A stretch of DNA of 64,000 nt. It comes from Mesorhizobium ciceri biovar biserrulae WSM1271 (lineage in GTDB: Bacteria > Pseudomonadota > Alphaproteobacteria > Rhizobiales > Rhizobiaceae). Each line of letters opens with the position of its first letter. The first letter of the stretch is position 1. A program made the translations under genes and the position numbers. Under the pieces are notes generated by a model. It made no database searches. It was given only the letters and a program-made list of their open reading frames with translations, and was not told the origin of the DNA. The stretch covers positions 5,975,501 through 6,039,500 of the forward strand of contig NC_014923.1 of NCBI RefSeq assembly GCF_000185905.1, given 5' to 3'. Below, piece after piece: positions 19,540-27,931 of the stretch.

Positions 19540-21680
19540 GACGATCATCCTCGGCCGGCCGCGCTCGGTGATGAGCCGGTCCAATTCGCGGGCAACCCGC
19601 ATGCCCGAGAGAGACGCATCAACGATGAGTGCCAGGCACTCTCTCGTGCAGTCGTCGACGATGCGGAAGCGGCGCCCGTCGGTGAGCTGGTCCGATACGA
19701 GTCAAGCGACCAGCGCTCGTCGGGCCTCAGCGGCACCAGCATCGGCGCCCTGGTCCCCATCGCCCGCTTGCGGCCGCCACGGCGGCGAACGGCGAGCTTC
19801 TCCTCCCGATAGAGCCGGAACAGCTTCTTTTGGTTCACGACCAGGCCCTCCCGCCTCAGCATCACGAGAAGACGCCGGTAGCCGAACCGACGACGTTCCT
19901 GCGCGATCGCCTTCATCCGTTCGCGAACCTCGCGGTCGTCCGGCCTGCTGGTCTCGTAGCGAACCGTCATGCGGCAACAGCCGATGGCTTTACACGCCCG
20001 CCGTTCGCTCATCCCGAAGCCTTCCTTCAGGCGAGCGACAGCTTTCCGCTTGGCCGCGGGCGTCACCATTAATGGGATGGTCCGCCCCGTCCTCCCGCAG
20101 CATCATCTGGGCAGTCACAACAAAGGAGGTTGCAATGTCCCCACGCAATGCGCCGCGCCCTGCGGCCGTCTATGGTGTCGATATCGGCAAGAACATCTTC
20201 CACGTCGTCGGCTTGGGCAGCGACGGCGAGCCCGTCCAGCGAGTTCGCTTCCGACGCGATACGTTGATGAAGTTCTTTGAGCGGGCAGCGCCGGCAATCG
20301 TCGGGATGGAATCGTGCGCTGGATCGCAATGGATCGCCAGGAGACTTCAGGCACTGGGGCACAGGGTTCCCAGCGCAGTTCGTGAAGCCATACGTCAAGT
20401 CGAACAAGAGCGACATCATCGATGCCGAAGCTATCGCCGAAGCAGCCACGCGGCCGACGATGCGATTTGCCGCGATCAAGAGCGAGGAGCAATCCGACCT
20501 CCAAGCTTTGCATCGGGTGCGCGACCAGATGATCGGCACGCGAACCCGTCTGATCAACCAGATGCGAGCATTCTGCCTGGAATACGGCATCGCATTGAGA
20601 CAGGGCGCCGGACTGTTCAAGCTCGACTTGCCACTGGTTCTCGATGACCTTTCGAATGACCTCACGCCGGCAATGCGCAAACTGCTCGTGGACCTGTTCG
20701 CAGATCTGCGCCAGTTGGAGCAGCGCATCAACGACGTGACGAGGGAGATCGCAGCGATCCAGACCGAGAAGATGTTGCCCGCCGGCTCATGACGATCCCC
20801 GGAATCGGAGCATTGGGAGCCACCGCGCTACTGGCGGCCGTCGGCACCGGATGCCAGTTCCAGAAGGCTCGCGACCTGGCCGCATGGCTGGGGCTGGTCC
20901 CTCGAGAATACTCGACCGGAGGCAAGCAGAAGCTACTCGGTATCAGCAAGCGCGGGAACCGCTACGTTCGCAAGCTGCTCGTTCATGGCGCGCGATCATG
21001 CTTCCGTCACCTGGATCGAACCCGGGATCGCCTGGGAAGCTGGCTTGACGGGTTGCAGAGCCGTATGCACCCGAACAAAGCTGTTGTCGCACTTTCCGCC
21101 AAGATGGCGCGCATTGTCTGGGTTGTCCTGACCAAGCCGGGAGCGCTCTACGAACGCAGGGACCCTGCTTTCGCCTGACGCTCCGGCTCGATTGCAAGGC
21201 TCGGGAATAGTGATGACGAAACAGTGGATCAGCATGCCGTAAGCCCTGTGCAAAAAAGCGGGCTTCGTGCCCGAACCATTATTGGGAACGGCGTGCGCGG
21301 ATCTCATCATGGCCTGGCTGCAACAGCAGCTCACTCGCGAGAGGCCGGATCATTTACGCAGCTGGAATCGTCATCGGCGATGTCGCGAACCCTTGCACGG
21401 ACGGGGCGGACCATACATTCCTTCCCACAAGATCCTTCAACGTTGTCGAGCATGGCGTCGGCCAGAAGCCGCTTCAGCCGCGTGTTATCGTCCTCCAGCG
21501 CATTCAGCCGCCGAGCCTCGGAGACATCCATCCCGCCGAAGCGGGCCTTCCAGTTGTAGATCGAGGCGTCGCTGACCCCGTGCTTGCGGCACAGATCGGC
21601 AACCGATACCCCGGCCTCGTGTTCCTTCAAAATTCCGATGATCTGCTCTTCAGAGAAGCGGCTGCGTTTCATGTCCTGGT
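19540..21680 (-). mobile_element. IS3 (IS407-like) element split by an IS110 insertion
   Basis: OrfA begins at 21672 (MKRSRFSEEQIIGILKEHEA) and breaks off after LLADAMLDN at about 21432. OrfB resumes at 20069 (MVTPAAKRKAVARLKEGFGM through DERWSLD) and decays by frameshift before 19545. Between the two halves lies a rightward IS110 element. The insertion point is close to the OrfA/OrfB junction. Confidence 0.82.
20135..21178 (+). pseudogene. IS110 (IS1111-type) transposase nested in the IS3 element
   Basis: Starts at 20135 after AAAGGAGG. The frame MSPRNAPRPAAVYGVDIGKN is lost at about 20370, resumes in a second frame (KPYVKSNKSDIIDAEAIAEA) to a TGA at 20790, and ends in a third (MTIPGIGALGATALLAAVGT to the stop at 21178). 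Two frameshifts disable it; together the pieces cover the whole protein. Confidence 0.85.
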
Positions 21681-21774
21681 CCTCTCGCTGGGCCAGAACG
21701 AACTTCAAACCGGATTAGATCAGAGGGGCAAGGTCACGACCGCTGGAGCACGTCACCACAGGCTGTAGCGCCGC

Positions 21775-22085
21775 GGTTGCGGAAGCCGCTCGCGAGCGCC
21801 CTCAACAGTGCCGCAGCGAGCGAGCGGCATTGCGGCGGTCATCGATGTTCCCGGCAAAGCTCAGTTGCGGGTACCAACCTGATTTAAAGGAATCACCCAT
21901 GACCGATGACATGACGAACATGCGTGCGCTCTTGGAGAGGAATGTGGATTCCGGTCTCTTGCGGGACATGATAGGCCTTCTGGGCGAGCGAGTGATGGAT
22001 TTGGAGGTTGGGGCAGCCATCGGCGCCGCGTATGACGAGGCTCGAGCTCCACGACAGGCCGCGCACCGAGCTCTCCGAATCTTCC
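21775..22085 (+). pseudogene. IS256-family transposase 5' fragment and element end
   Basis: The N terminus of a Mutator-type transposase starts at 21899 (MTDDMTNMRALLERNVDSGL, then LGERVMDLEVGAAIGA) and is lost after about 55 codons. The flanking 21775-21870 (GAAGCCGCTCGCGAGCG, then GAGCGAGCGGC) looks like the element's terminal region; a related end lies at 56535-56625. Confidence 0.65.
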
Positions 22086-22088
22086 TTC

Positions 22089-22835
22089 CTATGGTTCGAT
22101 AATCCCAAGTTCCACAGCTTTCGCAGCAAGTGCCGTTCTGCGGGTCGTATCCAACTTCCGCATTACGTTTTTCACATGGAAATCAACCGTGTTTTGGGAC
22201 CGTCCTAATATCGTCCCTATTTCCCCTGACGTTTTTCCTTTCGATATCCAATGAATGCACTCTCTTTCCCTATCAGAGATCTTATAGGCGTGCTCCGATG
22301 ACCTCTGCGTTCCGAGCTTCGCAACCCTCAGATGAAACTGTACCGCGGCAATTTGCAGATAGGTGATCGCTCTATTTTCCAATTCGCAGTCCGCGGATTT
22401 AGCAAAACACATAAGCTTAAAGCTGCCAGCGGGGCCATGTAGCGGAACGGTAACGCCTGACTTCAAGCCGAACGTCCCCGCCTCGTCCAGGACGCGGCGT
22501 TCATTTTCAGTTGTGCTTTCGTGGGTATAAACCTCACTCCACCGGAAGGGCCCTACCCCCTTTCGACCTTTCTTGATGAGCGGGTCTATTTTGGCATAAC
22601 CCATCTTTAAGTAGCGCTCCTGCCATTCATCAGGGTAATTCCACATCATCGCAGAGTCCGGTCGGGTCGGCTTCAAAACCCTTTGTTCTGGTGCAAGCGG
22701 GCCATAGGCTATCCACGGGCAATCGAAATTCAGCGCAAACGCGGACAACAATTCGAACAACTGTTCGGATTCAGCGACATCATTAGTCGTGTCGAGGAAT
22801 AAGCCTAACTCGGCCGCAATCCGCGAGAATTCCAT
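22089..22835 (-). CDS. LuxR-family regulator with autoinducer-binding domain (LuxR solo)
   Basis: A 248-residue regulator with an N-terminal autoinducer-binding domain (about 20-170) and a C-terminal LuxR HTH (about 185-245: DRERECIHWISKGKTSGEIG, then NTVDFHVKNVMRKL). Residues that line the acyl-homoserine lactone pocket in TraR/LuxR are present: W71, Y75, D84-P85, W99 and a glycine near 127. No luxI-like synthase is encoded in the window, so it is a solo here. The ATG at 22835 was chosen because the frame upstream lacks domain similarity. A strong -24/-12 promoter and a TGT-N10-ACA site lie upstream, so expression is probably NifA/σ54-dependent in bacteroids. The regulatory targets are unknown. 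Confidence 0.87.
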   Translation of the reverse strand: MEFSRIAAELGLFLDTTNDVAESEQLFELLSAFALNFDCPWIAYGPLAPEQRVLKPTRPDSAMMWNYPDEWQERYLKMGYAKIDPLIKKGRKGVGPFRWSEVYTHESTTENERRVLDEAGTFGLKSGVTVPLHGPAGSFKLMCFAKSADCELENRAITYLQIAAVQFHLRVAKLGTQRSSEHAYKISDRERECIHWISKGKTSGEIGTILGRSQNTVDFHVKNVMRKLDTTRRTALAAKAVELGIIEP

Positions 22836-22925
22836 GATCTCTCCTTCAGTTGCGTTCTCATTGGTGCGAGCTGCTCCAGCCCAGCATCCCAATTGCGTGG
22901 TGGAATCTGGCCCTGTCGACAGAGC

Positions 22926-22942
22926 TTCAAGAGTCGTGCCAA
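22926..22942 (-). promoter_or_regulatory. σ54 (-24/-12) promoter of luxR
   Basis: Minus-strand TTGGCACGACTCTTGAA, nearly identical to the nifH promoter in this window (TTGGCACGAATCTTGAG). It lies about 90 bases before the luxR ATG. Confidence 0.75.
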
Positions 22943-23013
22943 CTTGGGCGCAAAGCTTTTCTTCGGATTGCAATGGGCTGGGTAGGTACCCAGGAGATGA
23001 ACCGAACGCACTT

Positions 23014-23029
23014 TGTCGCGGAGTGAACA
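23014..23029. promoter_or_regulatory. NifA upstream activator sequence for luxR
   Basis: TGT-CGCGGAGTGA-ACA, an exact TGT-N10-ACA, about 75 bases upstream of the -24/-12 element. The spacing is typical for NifA. Confidence 0.7.
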
Positions 23030-23254
23030 ATCGTTGGGTCGCAGAATGGCAGCGGAGCACGAACTCAACGGCCTCGTGTCTCTCGACGGCCCAACCGCCC
23101 AGGGAGGAATTTGGTCGCGAGCCCTCTGCGCGGAACGCGCTGAACGTTATTACCAGATCATCGACCGTCCGCGAAATTGGCTCCGGCCTTTCCGGTTCGG
23201 CACTGTCGTGGACACGTCCGGCACGGCACGGCGGCATACGCGAGCTGTCGCCCG

Positions 23255-24268
23255 TCAGCCGTTACGGAAGGTGTAGCCGTAACCATTGATTGCGGGCGCG
23301 CCACCCAGATGGGCGTAAAGGACCCTCGACCCCTCTGGAAAGACGCCTTTCTGGACGAGGTCGATCATCCCTTGCATCGATTTGCCCTCATAGACCGGAT
23401 CAGTAATCATACCCTCGAGACGCGCGCACAGACGGATCGCTTGCTTGGTTTCCTCAGACGGAACGCCATAGCGCGGGTACGCGTAGTCCTCGAGCAACAC
23501 GATGTCAGCCTCGACAAGATCGGTTCCGAGGTTGACGAGCATCGCTGTATGTTGGGCAATACTAAGCACCTGCGCCTTGCTCTTTGCTGGAGTGGCGGAT
23601 GCATCGATACCGATCACGTTGCGCTGTCGACCGTCCTTCGCGAACCCGACGATCATGCCGGCATGCGTTGAACCTGTGACAGTGCAGACCACAATGTAGT
23701 CGAAGGCAAACCCAAGCTGTTTCTCCTGGGCGCGCACCTCGTAAGCGAACCCCACATAGCCAAGGCCACCGTATTTGTGGACAGAGGCCCCGGCCGGTAT
23801 CGCATAAGGTCTGCCGCCCCGTGCCTTGACGTCATATAGCGCTTTTTCCCAACTGTGGCGGACACCTATGTCAAAGCCCTCGTCGACCAGGCGCACCTCT
23901 GCGCCCAAGATGCGGCTCAAAAGAATGTTGCCGACCCGGTCGTAGACAACGTCGTCATGTGGAACCCAGCTCTCCTGAACCAGAAGACATTTCATGCCGA
24001 TCCTGGCGGCGACCGCTGCGACTATCCGGGTGTGATTGGACTGCACGCCCCCTACGGTGACCAGCGTATCGGCATCTGACGCGATCGCATCCGGAACAAT
24101 GTATTCGAGCTTACGCAGCTTGTTTCCACCGAAAGCAAGACCTGAATTGCAGTCCTCGCGTTTGGCGTAGATCTCTACCTTGCCGCCCAGATGTTTGCCG
24201 AGGCGATCGAGCTTCTCGATCGGCGTTGGGCCAAAGGTGAGCGGATAGCGTGGGAACTTTTTCAGCAT
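23255..24268 (-). CDS. acdS: 1-aminocyclopropane-1-carboxylate (ACC) deaminase
   Basis: A 337-residue PLP enzyme (tryptophan synthase beta fold) that converts ACC, the ethylene precursor of the host, to 2-oxobutyrate and ammonia. The PLP lysine lies in FGGNKLRKLEY and the catalytic serine in GGVQSNHTR. The glutamate in DPVYEGKSM and leucine in YAHLGG correspond to the pair that separates true ACC deaminases from D-cysteine desulfhydrases. The start at MLKKFPRYPL (24268) matches the family; an ATG 8 codons upstream is also in frame. In Mesorhizobium loti acdS is on the symbiosis island and under NifA2 control (published). Here I see only a weak -24/-12-like sequence (24434-24452). Confidence 0.95.
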   Translation of the reverse strand: MLKKFPRYPLTFGPTPIEKLDRLGKHLGGKVEIYAKREDCNSGLAFGGNKLRKLEYIVPDAIASDADTLVTVGGVQSNHTRIVAAVAARIGMKCLLVQESWVPHDDVVYDRVGNILLSRILGAEVRLVDEGFDIGVRHSWEKALYDVKARGGRPYAIPAGASVHKYGGLGYVGFAYEVRAQEKQLGFAFDYIVVCTVTGSTHAGMIVGFAKDGRQRNVIGIDASATPAKSKAQVLSIAQHTAMLVNLGTDLVEADIVLLEDYAYPRYGVPSEETKQAIRLCARLEGMITDPVYEGKSMQGMIDLVQKGVFPEGSRVLYAHLGGAPAINGYGYTFRNG

Positions 24269-24644
24269 GTTTTCTCCAGCAGAGGTAATCAAGCTGAACT
24301 ACCTTCAGTCTAGGCCATGGGCGTTCTTGCTGAGCCAGCTATGTTCTGGAACGTTGTAGAAGTGACTCAACATCATCGCCGCGTCTCCGTTCGATCGACC
24401 CGTGCCGGCGTGCTGCGACGCCTCCTATGTGCGTGGCGAACCTCTGGCCAGTTCAAGCCCACCTGTATGCTTGTCCTATCAATTCGATGTCCCTTGTTGG
24501 GCGTGAACGTGAGTTCCGCTCTGTCACTACGCCTCAACACAGCGTCAACACATAGCCCAGTCAGAACGAGCTGAGATCCATCTGAACATTCATTCATCAA
24601 CTCGTCATCTCATGGCGGCTCGTTCCAACTGCGTTGGCTTACCC
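24269..24644. other. acdS upstream region
   Basis: No gene seen. It presumably contains the acdS promoter; no exact TGT-N10-ACA site was found here. Confidence 0.4.
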
Positions 24645-24839
24645 TTACCTGTGCTCGACAAGCACACTGGACCGCCAGAGCAGAAAGAGCACGCTGCCGA
24701 AATAAACCATCTGGAGCAGTAGCGAACAGGCCAGCGTAGCGACGACGGCTAGACGGATCGCGTGCTAAGCGGAGAGAACGGACACAGCGTTGCCGCTCCA
24801 AACCACTGCCGCGAGTCGACTAAAGATGATGAGGTCCAA
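24645..24839 (-). pseudogene. Exopolysaccharide production repressor-like (ExoX/PsiA type), interrupted
   Basis: A TTG-started frame after GGAG reads LDLIIFSRLAAVVWSG and then meets a TAG at codon 24. Beyond it the same frame continues HAIRLAVVATLACSLLLQMV and YFGSVLFLLWRS, resembling the paired hydrophobic segments of small rhizobial EPS-production repressors. It follows fdxB by 31 bases. The TAG makes it a probable pseudogene. The family call rests on the length and the membrane pattern only. Confidence 0.4.
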
Positions 24840-24870
24840 AGCCGTTCTCCTATCCCGTCATTGATGCTGC

Positions 24871-25182
24871 TCATGCTGCAATCTGGTCGGCCGCGACATG
24901 CGTCTGGCAGTTCTTTGGGCAGACACGGCCACAGGCTCCGCAGCCAATGCAGCGGCCGGCATGGTCCACCACCATGACCATACGATTGAGCTCACCGTCG
25001 AAGTCGTCGTCTTCCCCGTCGCAGATGCCTAGGATTTCACCCGCGTCATCCACGCCGTGAAGATGCATGACCCCGCGCGAGCAGACCTTGAAACAGCGAC
25101 CGCAGCCGATACAGATTTTCTCGTCGATAGCGGCCAGATATTCCGGCACCCATTTGGAGCCGTCGCGGGTGATGCTCTTCAT
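24871..25182 (-). CDS. fdxB: nif-specific 2[4Fe-4S] ferredoxin III
   Basis: A 103-residue ferredoxin with two clusters of cysteines, CIGCGRCFKVCSRG (about 24-37) and CIGCGACGRVCPKN (about 78-91), separated by an acidic insert (DGEDDDFDGE). This insert is typical of the FdxB/ferredoxin III family encoded in nif regions. It likely donates electrons for nitrogenase or cofactor assembly. It overlaps the preceding DUF683 gene by 4 bases (ATGA). In most rhizobia this pair follows nifX-DUF269 in the main nif operon; here it has moved about 10 kb away. Confidence 0.95.
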   Translation of the reverse strand: MKSITRDGSKWVPEYLAAIDEKICIGCGRCFKVCSRGVMHLHGVDDAGEILGICDGEDDDFDGELNRMVMVVDHAGRCIGCGACGRVCPKNCQTHVAADQIAA

Positions 25183-25382
25183 CGTAAGGTCCTCATTTTG
25201 GCGAGCTCTCTCCGGGCACTATTCAACTCGGCATAAACAGCGTGCGCTGTCTCGGCGACTTCCGCTATCTCAGTCCATTTGTTCGGGAGGCCCTCGGCAA
25301 GGTCGCGCAAGTTCGTCTTGGCAATCGCCGCGCGCAGTTGCAGCTTTCGGACTTTCTTCACCATCTCATCCAGATTTGACAT
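25179..25382 (-). CDS. DUF683/CCE_0567-type nif-associated small protein
   Basis: A 67-residue, mostly helical protein (MSNLDEMVKKVRKLQLRAAI, then DLAEGLPNKW and AETAHAVYAELNSARREL) matching the DUF683 Rop-like nif-associated family. It probably forms a helical hairpin dimer; a metal-binding member (CCE_0567) has been characterised in cyanobacteria. The ATG at 25382 was chosen over an in-frame one 29 codons upstream because the family starts there; the longer frame overlaps the DUF269 remnant. Confidence 0.9.
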   Translation of the reverse strand: MSNLDEMVKKVRKLQLRAAIAKTNLRDLAEGLPNKWTEIAEVAETAHAVYAELNSARRELAKMRTLR

Positions 25383-25389
25383 GAGCCTT

Positions 25390-25830
25390 CCTCGAAATTC
25401 TGTTTCATCCTCGCAACGTCGGACAGGCAATGAACGCAGTCGCAACGTCGCCCAGTTTCGTGCTGGCAAGTTTCCGGAAAGTCTCGAAGAGGACGCGGTG
25501 GACGTCTCAAACGATTAACTGCCCGACCGTGAAAACCACGAAACCCCGATCGATTTCATCATTGTTGGCGATGTAGTGACGAAAGAGCGCTCCTCGATCA
25601 CAATCCCCGCTGCTGTGTGAAATATGTCGAGCCTACACAGCAGAATCGCCAATGATCGGGATCTGAAGGACGCAGTTTTTGTGATGATGAAGTCGACCAG
25701 CAGCTCGGTCCGATTTGCCCTGGCATCGCCTGTCCTGAGCACGGATCAGCGTCAGGAGCCGTTCGATGGTCTGTCGGGCAAGGGCATTGCTGCCTTCTTG
25801 ACGGGCAGGAGCAAGCGCGGTGTGAGACAT
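25390..25830 (-). pseudogene. Decayed second copy of the nifX-associated DUF269 gene
   Basis: Starts MSHTALAPARQEGSNALARQ at 25830 after GAGGAAACG. LLTLIRAQD aligns with LVRLIRAQD of the intact copy at 35996-36475. Later pieces in other frames align as ELLVDFIITK, IPIIGD, CRLDIFHTAAGIVIEER and FRKLA. At least three frameshifts separate them. It lies between a hypothetical gene and DUF683, the place DUF269 normally occupies. Confidence 0.8.
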
Positions 25831-25839
25831 ATCGTTTCC

Positions 25840-26187
25840 TCAATTCAGTGTCGTCCTCAGAGGGCGAGCTCTGCGTTCGGCTGCGCCAACTTCGGGCCGC
25901 TTACGCGGCCGCCCTCCGGTTTGGCCGGGCCGGGTTCCAGGTAATGCTGTGCTTGGGCCGACCTTGAACATGTCCTGGACTGTGACGTCCTCCGCGATAG
26001 CTAAATTCTCGTCGAACATCGCGTCCGCGGCGATCCGTCTTTGGAGGTCGTTCACGCCCCAGCCTTGACCTACAGCAAACGATCCCCTCGGTGCTGCATG
26101 GGCATACTTACTGCGAGCGGGCCGCATGCATTGAGCGAATTGATCAGGGTTCAATTCCTTGTCATGCCTTTTGCAATCTCTGCTCAT
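25840..26187 (-). CDS. Hypothetical protein in the NifA-type operon
   Basis: A 115-residue ORF whose start overlaps the end of the thioredoxin-domain gene by 26 bases and whose stop lies 9 bases before the decayed DUF269 start. The middle (about 40-75, VNDLQRRIAADAMFDENLAI) looks protein-like; the last 40 residues are rich in R, P and G and may be out of frame. No family is recognised. Its place suggests cotranscription with fdxB. It may itself be partly decayed. Confidence 0.45.
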   Translation of the reverse strand: MSRDCKRHDKELNPDQFAQCMRPARSKYAHAAPRGSFAVGQGWGVNDLQRRIAADAMFDENLAIAEDVTVQDMFKVGPSTALPGTRPGQTGGRPRKRPEVGAAERRARPLRTTLN

Positions 26188-27418
26188 GAGGCCACTCCGC
26201 TTTAGTGTTCAGGAGCCTTGATTGCGGTGCCACACAGAAGTCCCCGCAACAGGCGTTCTCACCCGTGTAGTCGGCCAGGGCTTGAAGCAAGGGGCTAAGG
26301 TGTGTCTGTTTGATGTGATCAGGCATTGGCTCCGGAATATCCAGCGATTCCAGTGCCGCTTCGATCAACTCGATCGCGCGAGCGTTGTTGCCGCTCTCGT
26401 GGTAATACTGAGCTACCGGGAGGTAGCAACGGAATTTAAGGCGCCCGTCGCCATCCGGGGGATTCAGTGTCAGGATTTGTTCCGAGAGCGTGTTGCCTAT
26501 CGCAAAGCGCTCAGCACGGGGAAGATGGGCGTTGTCTATCGCGGGATCGAAGAGCTGATTCAGGGCCATGACCATCCAAGACACGGCCTCGTTTTTTTTG
26601 TTGATCGCGTCCTCGACTAACTGGCGCATGACTGGCAAGCCGCTCTGCATGTCCCGCAGCTTGTGAAGCAGAAGATTCGCTTGAGTTTGCCGAAACCCGA
26701 TATAGTCCGGCATCAATGCCAGGCCTTCTTCAACTGCCGAGAGTGCGGCCGGCCAATCCTCGGTCTGTGTCGCGGGCTTAAGTTTGGCGTATATCGGTTT
26801 GGTCCGGGCCCGTTCGCGCGCTGTGCGTTGGCTAGTAGCGATCCGCCTTATGTCGGCGGCCCTCGCTTCATTGCTGCTGCGCCAGCTGCCGTTCAGAACT
26901 TTGGGTAGAACCTCATTGAGTTCCGCCGGGTGTCCGATGAAAGCGATGCGGCCGTCGCCATCAACCAGGAACGACTCAGGGATTCCGGGAGAAGAACTCG
27001 CCTGCATCCATAGTCTGTTCATTTCACCAGTAAAATCGAACGCAATCCGGTAATTCAGATTCGGGAACCTCTCGGTCAGCCACGCATCCAACTTGGTCCG
27101 CGCCTCGTCTGCGGTTGGAGCCTGTTCGCTAGCTGCGATTCCGACGACCTCGAATCCACTGTCTTGATATTTCTCTTGCAGCTGCATCAGATGGGGTATA
27201 GCCGCCACACAAGGTCCGCACCAAGTCGCCCAAAATTCAACAAGACAGACCTTGCCGGGCTGAAAGTTCGTGATGGGCTCGCCACGCAGCCAAGTGTCCA
27301 CTTTGATTGGCGGAGCGGGGGACTCAATACGCAACACCGTTTCGTACTCCAAATTCCCACACCTTTCCTGGCGCTTATGCGTTAGCTGGTCGTTCTCTCT
27401 CTCAGGAGCGGAACACAC
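26162..27418 (-). CDS. Thioredoxin-domain protein with helical-repeat C-terminal half
   Basis: Up to 418 residues. Residues about 30-180 form a TlpA/ResA-like thioredoxin domain with the redox motif WCGPC at 66-70. Residues about 200-390 are helical and TPR-like (ALSAVEEGLALMPDYIGFRQ, NNARAIELIEAALESL). A cysteine cluster (CCGDFC) lies near the end. There is no signal peptide or membrane segment, so it is probably cytoplasmic, unlike TlpA. The start is a GTG at 27418, or a TTG at 27352 preceded by AGGAAAGG. It is the first gene of an operon leading to DUF683 and fdxB, with a near-consensus -24/-12 promoter and an exact NifA site. Probable role: thiol-disulfide or peroxide chemistry during nitrogen fixation. 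Confidence 0.85.
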   Translation of the reverse strand: MCSAPERENDQLTHKRQERCGNLEYETVLRIESPAPPIKVDTWLRGEPITNFQPGKVCLVEFWATWCGPCVAAIPHLMQLQEKYQDSGFEVVGIAASEQAPTADEARTKLDAWLTERFPNLNYRIAFDFTGEMNRLWMQASSSPGIPESFLVDGDGRIAFIGHPAELNEVLPKVLNGSWRSSNEARAADIRRIATSQRTARERARTKPIYAKLKPATQTEDWPAALSAVEEGLALMPDYIGFRQTQANLLLHKLRDMQSGLPVMRQLVEDAINKKNEAVSWMVMALNQLFDPAIDNAHLPRAERFAIGNTLSEQILTLNPPDGDGRLKFRCYLPVAQYYHESGNNARAIELIEAALESLDIPEPMPDHIKQTHLSPLLQALADYTGENACCGDFCVAPQSRLLNTKAEWPHEQRLQKA

Positions 27419-27479
27419 GAGTTGGTAGCGACCAATCCGGCTTGCGTGTTCTCATGCGGTCAGCCCTCACGAGTATTGC

Positions 27480-27496
27480 CGCAAGGGCCGTGCCAG
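27480..27496 (-). promoter_or_regulatory. σ54 (-24/-12) promoter of the thioredoxin-domain/fdxB operon
   Basis: Minus-strand CTGGCACGGCCCTTGCG matches TGGCACG-N4-TTGC exactly. Confidence 0.82.
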
Positions 27497-27559
27497 CACG
27501 CTTAGTGCCCGTTAACTCCATAGTTACCTTTGAAAACCTCATAGGCCCAGTTGGCCAGC

Positions 27560-27575
27560 TGTCTTCGACGCGACA
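27560..27575. promoter_or_regulatory. NifA upstream activator sequence
   Basis: TGT-CTTCGACGCG-ACA, exact TGT-N10-ACA, about 65 bases upstream of the -24/-12 element. The rest of 27576-27931 shows no supported gene. Confidence 0.78.
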
Positions 27576-27931
27576 AATTTCTGCCGGCCGTAAGTTTTTG
27601 GACACCGCAACCACTCCTGCGTAAGAAACCGAACAGCTTGGCTCTCTTCTGCGGTCAGATGGCCTCGGCTTCTCCAGCAGCAGCACTTCGGCGCCGTTCG
27701 AAAGGGCGGGGTTAGGTCCGCGACTGGCTCCCGCGTGCAACGACTGAGTGCCGCCCGGTTACGTTGAGCTTTTCTCCTAAAGCCGTTGTCGATGAGGCCC
27801 AGCGTCGAGTGCGAGCTGACAGCGCGAATGCTGTTTCGCAGGGACCCGGACGCCGCATCCACCCCGCCCTTCGCTGCAGCGAAGGCGGACAGCATTCCTC
27901 GGCCCCCCCGCCGATGATCAGTAGCCGTAGG

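Noticed and set aside
22860..23237. N-terminal extension of the LuxR frame
   Set aside because: Contains the -24/-12 promoter and NifA site; not domain-like.
24434..24452. -24/-12 promoter for acdS
   Set aside because: TGGCCAGAGGTTCGC keeps GG-N10-GC but departs from consensus in both halves, and no TGT-N10-ACA was found.
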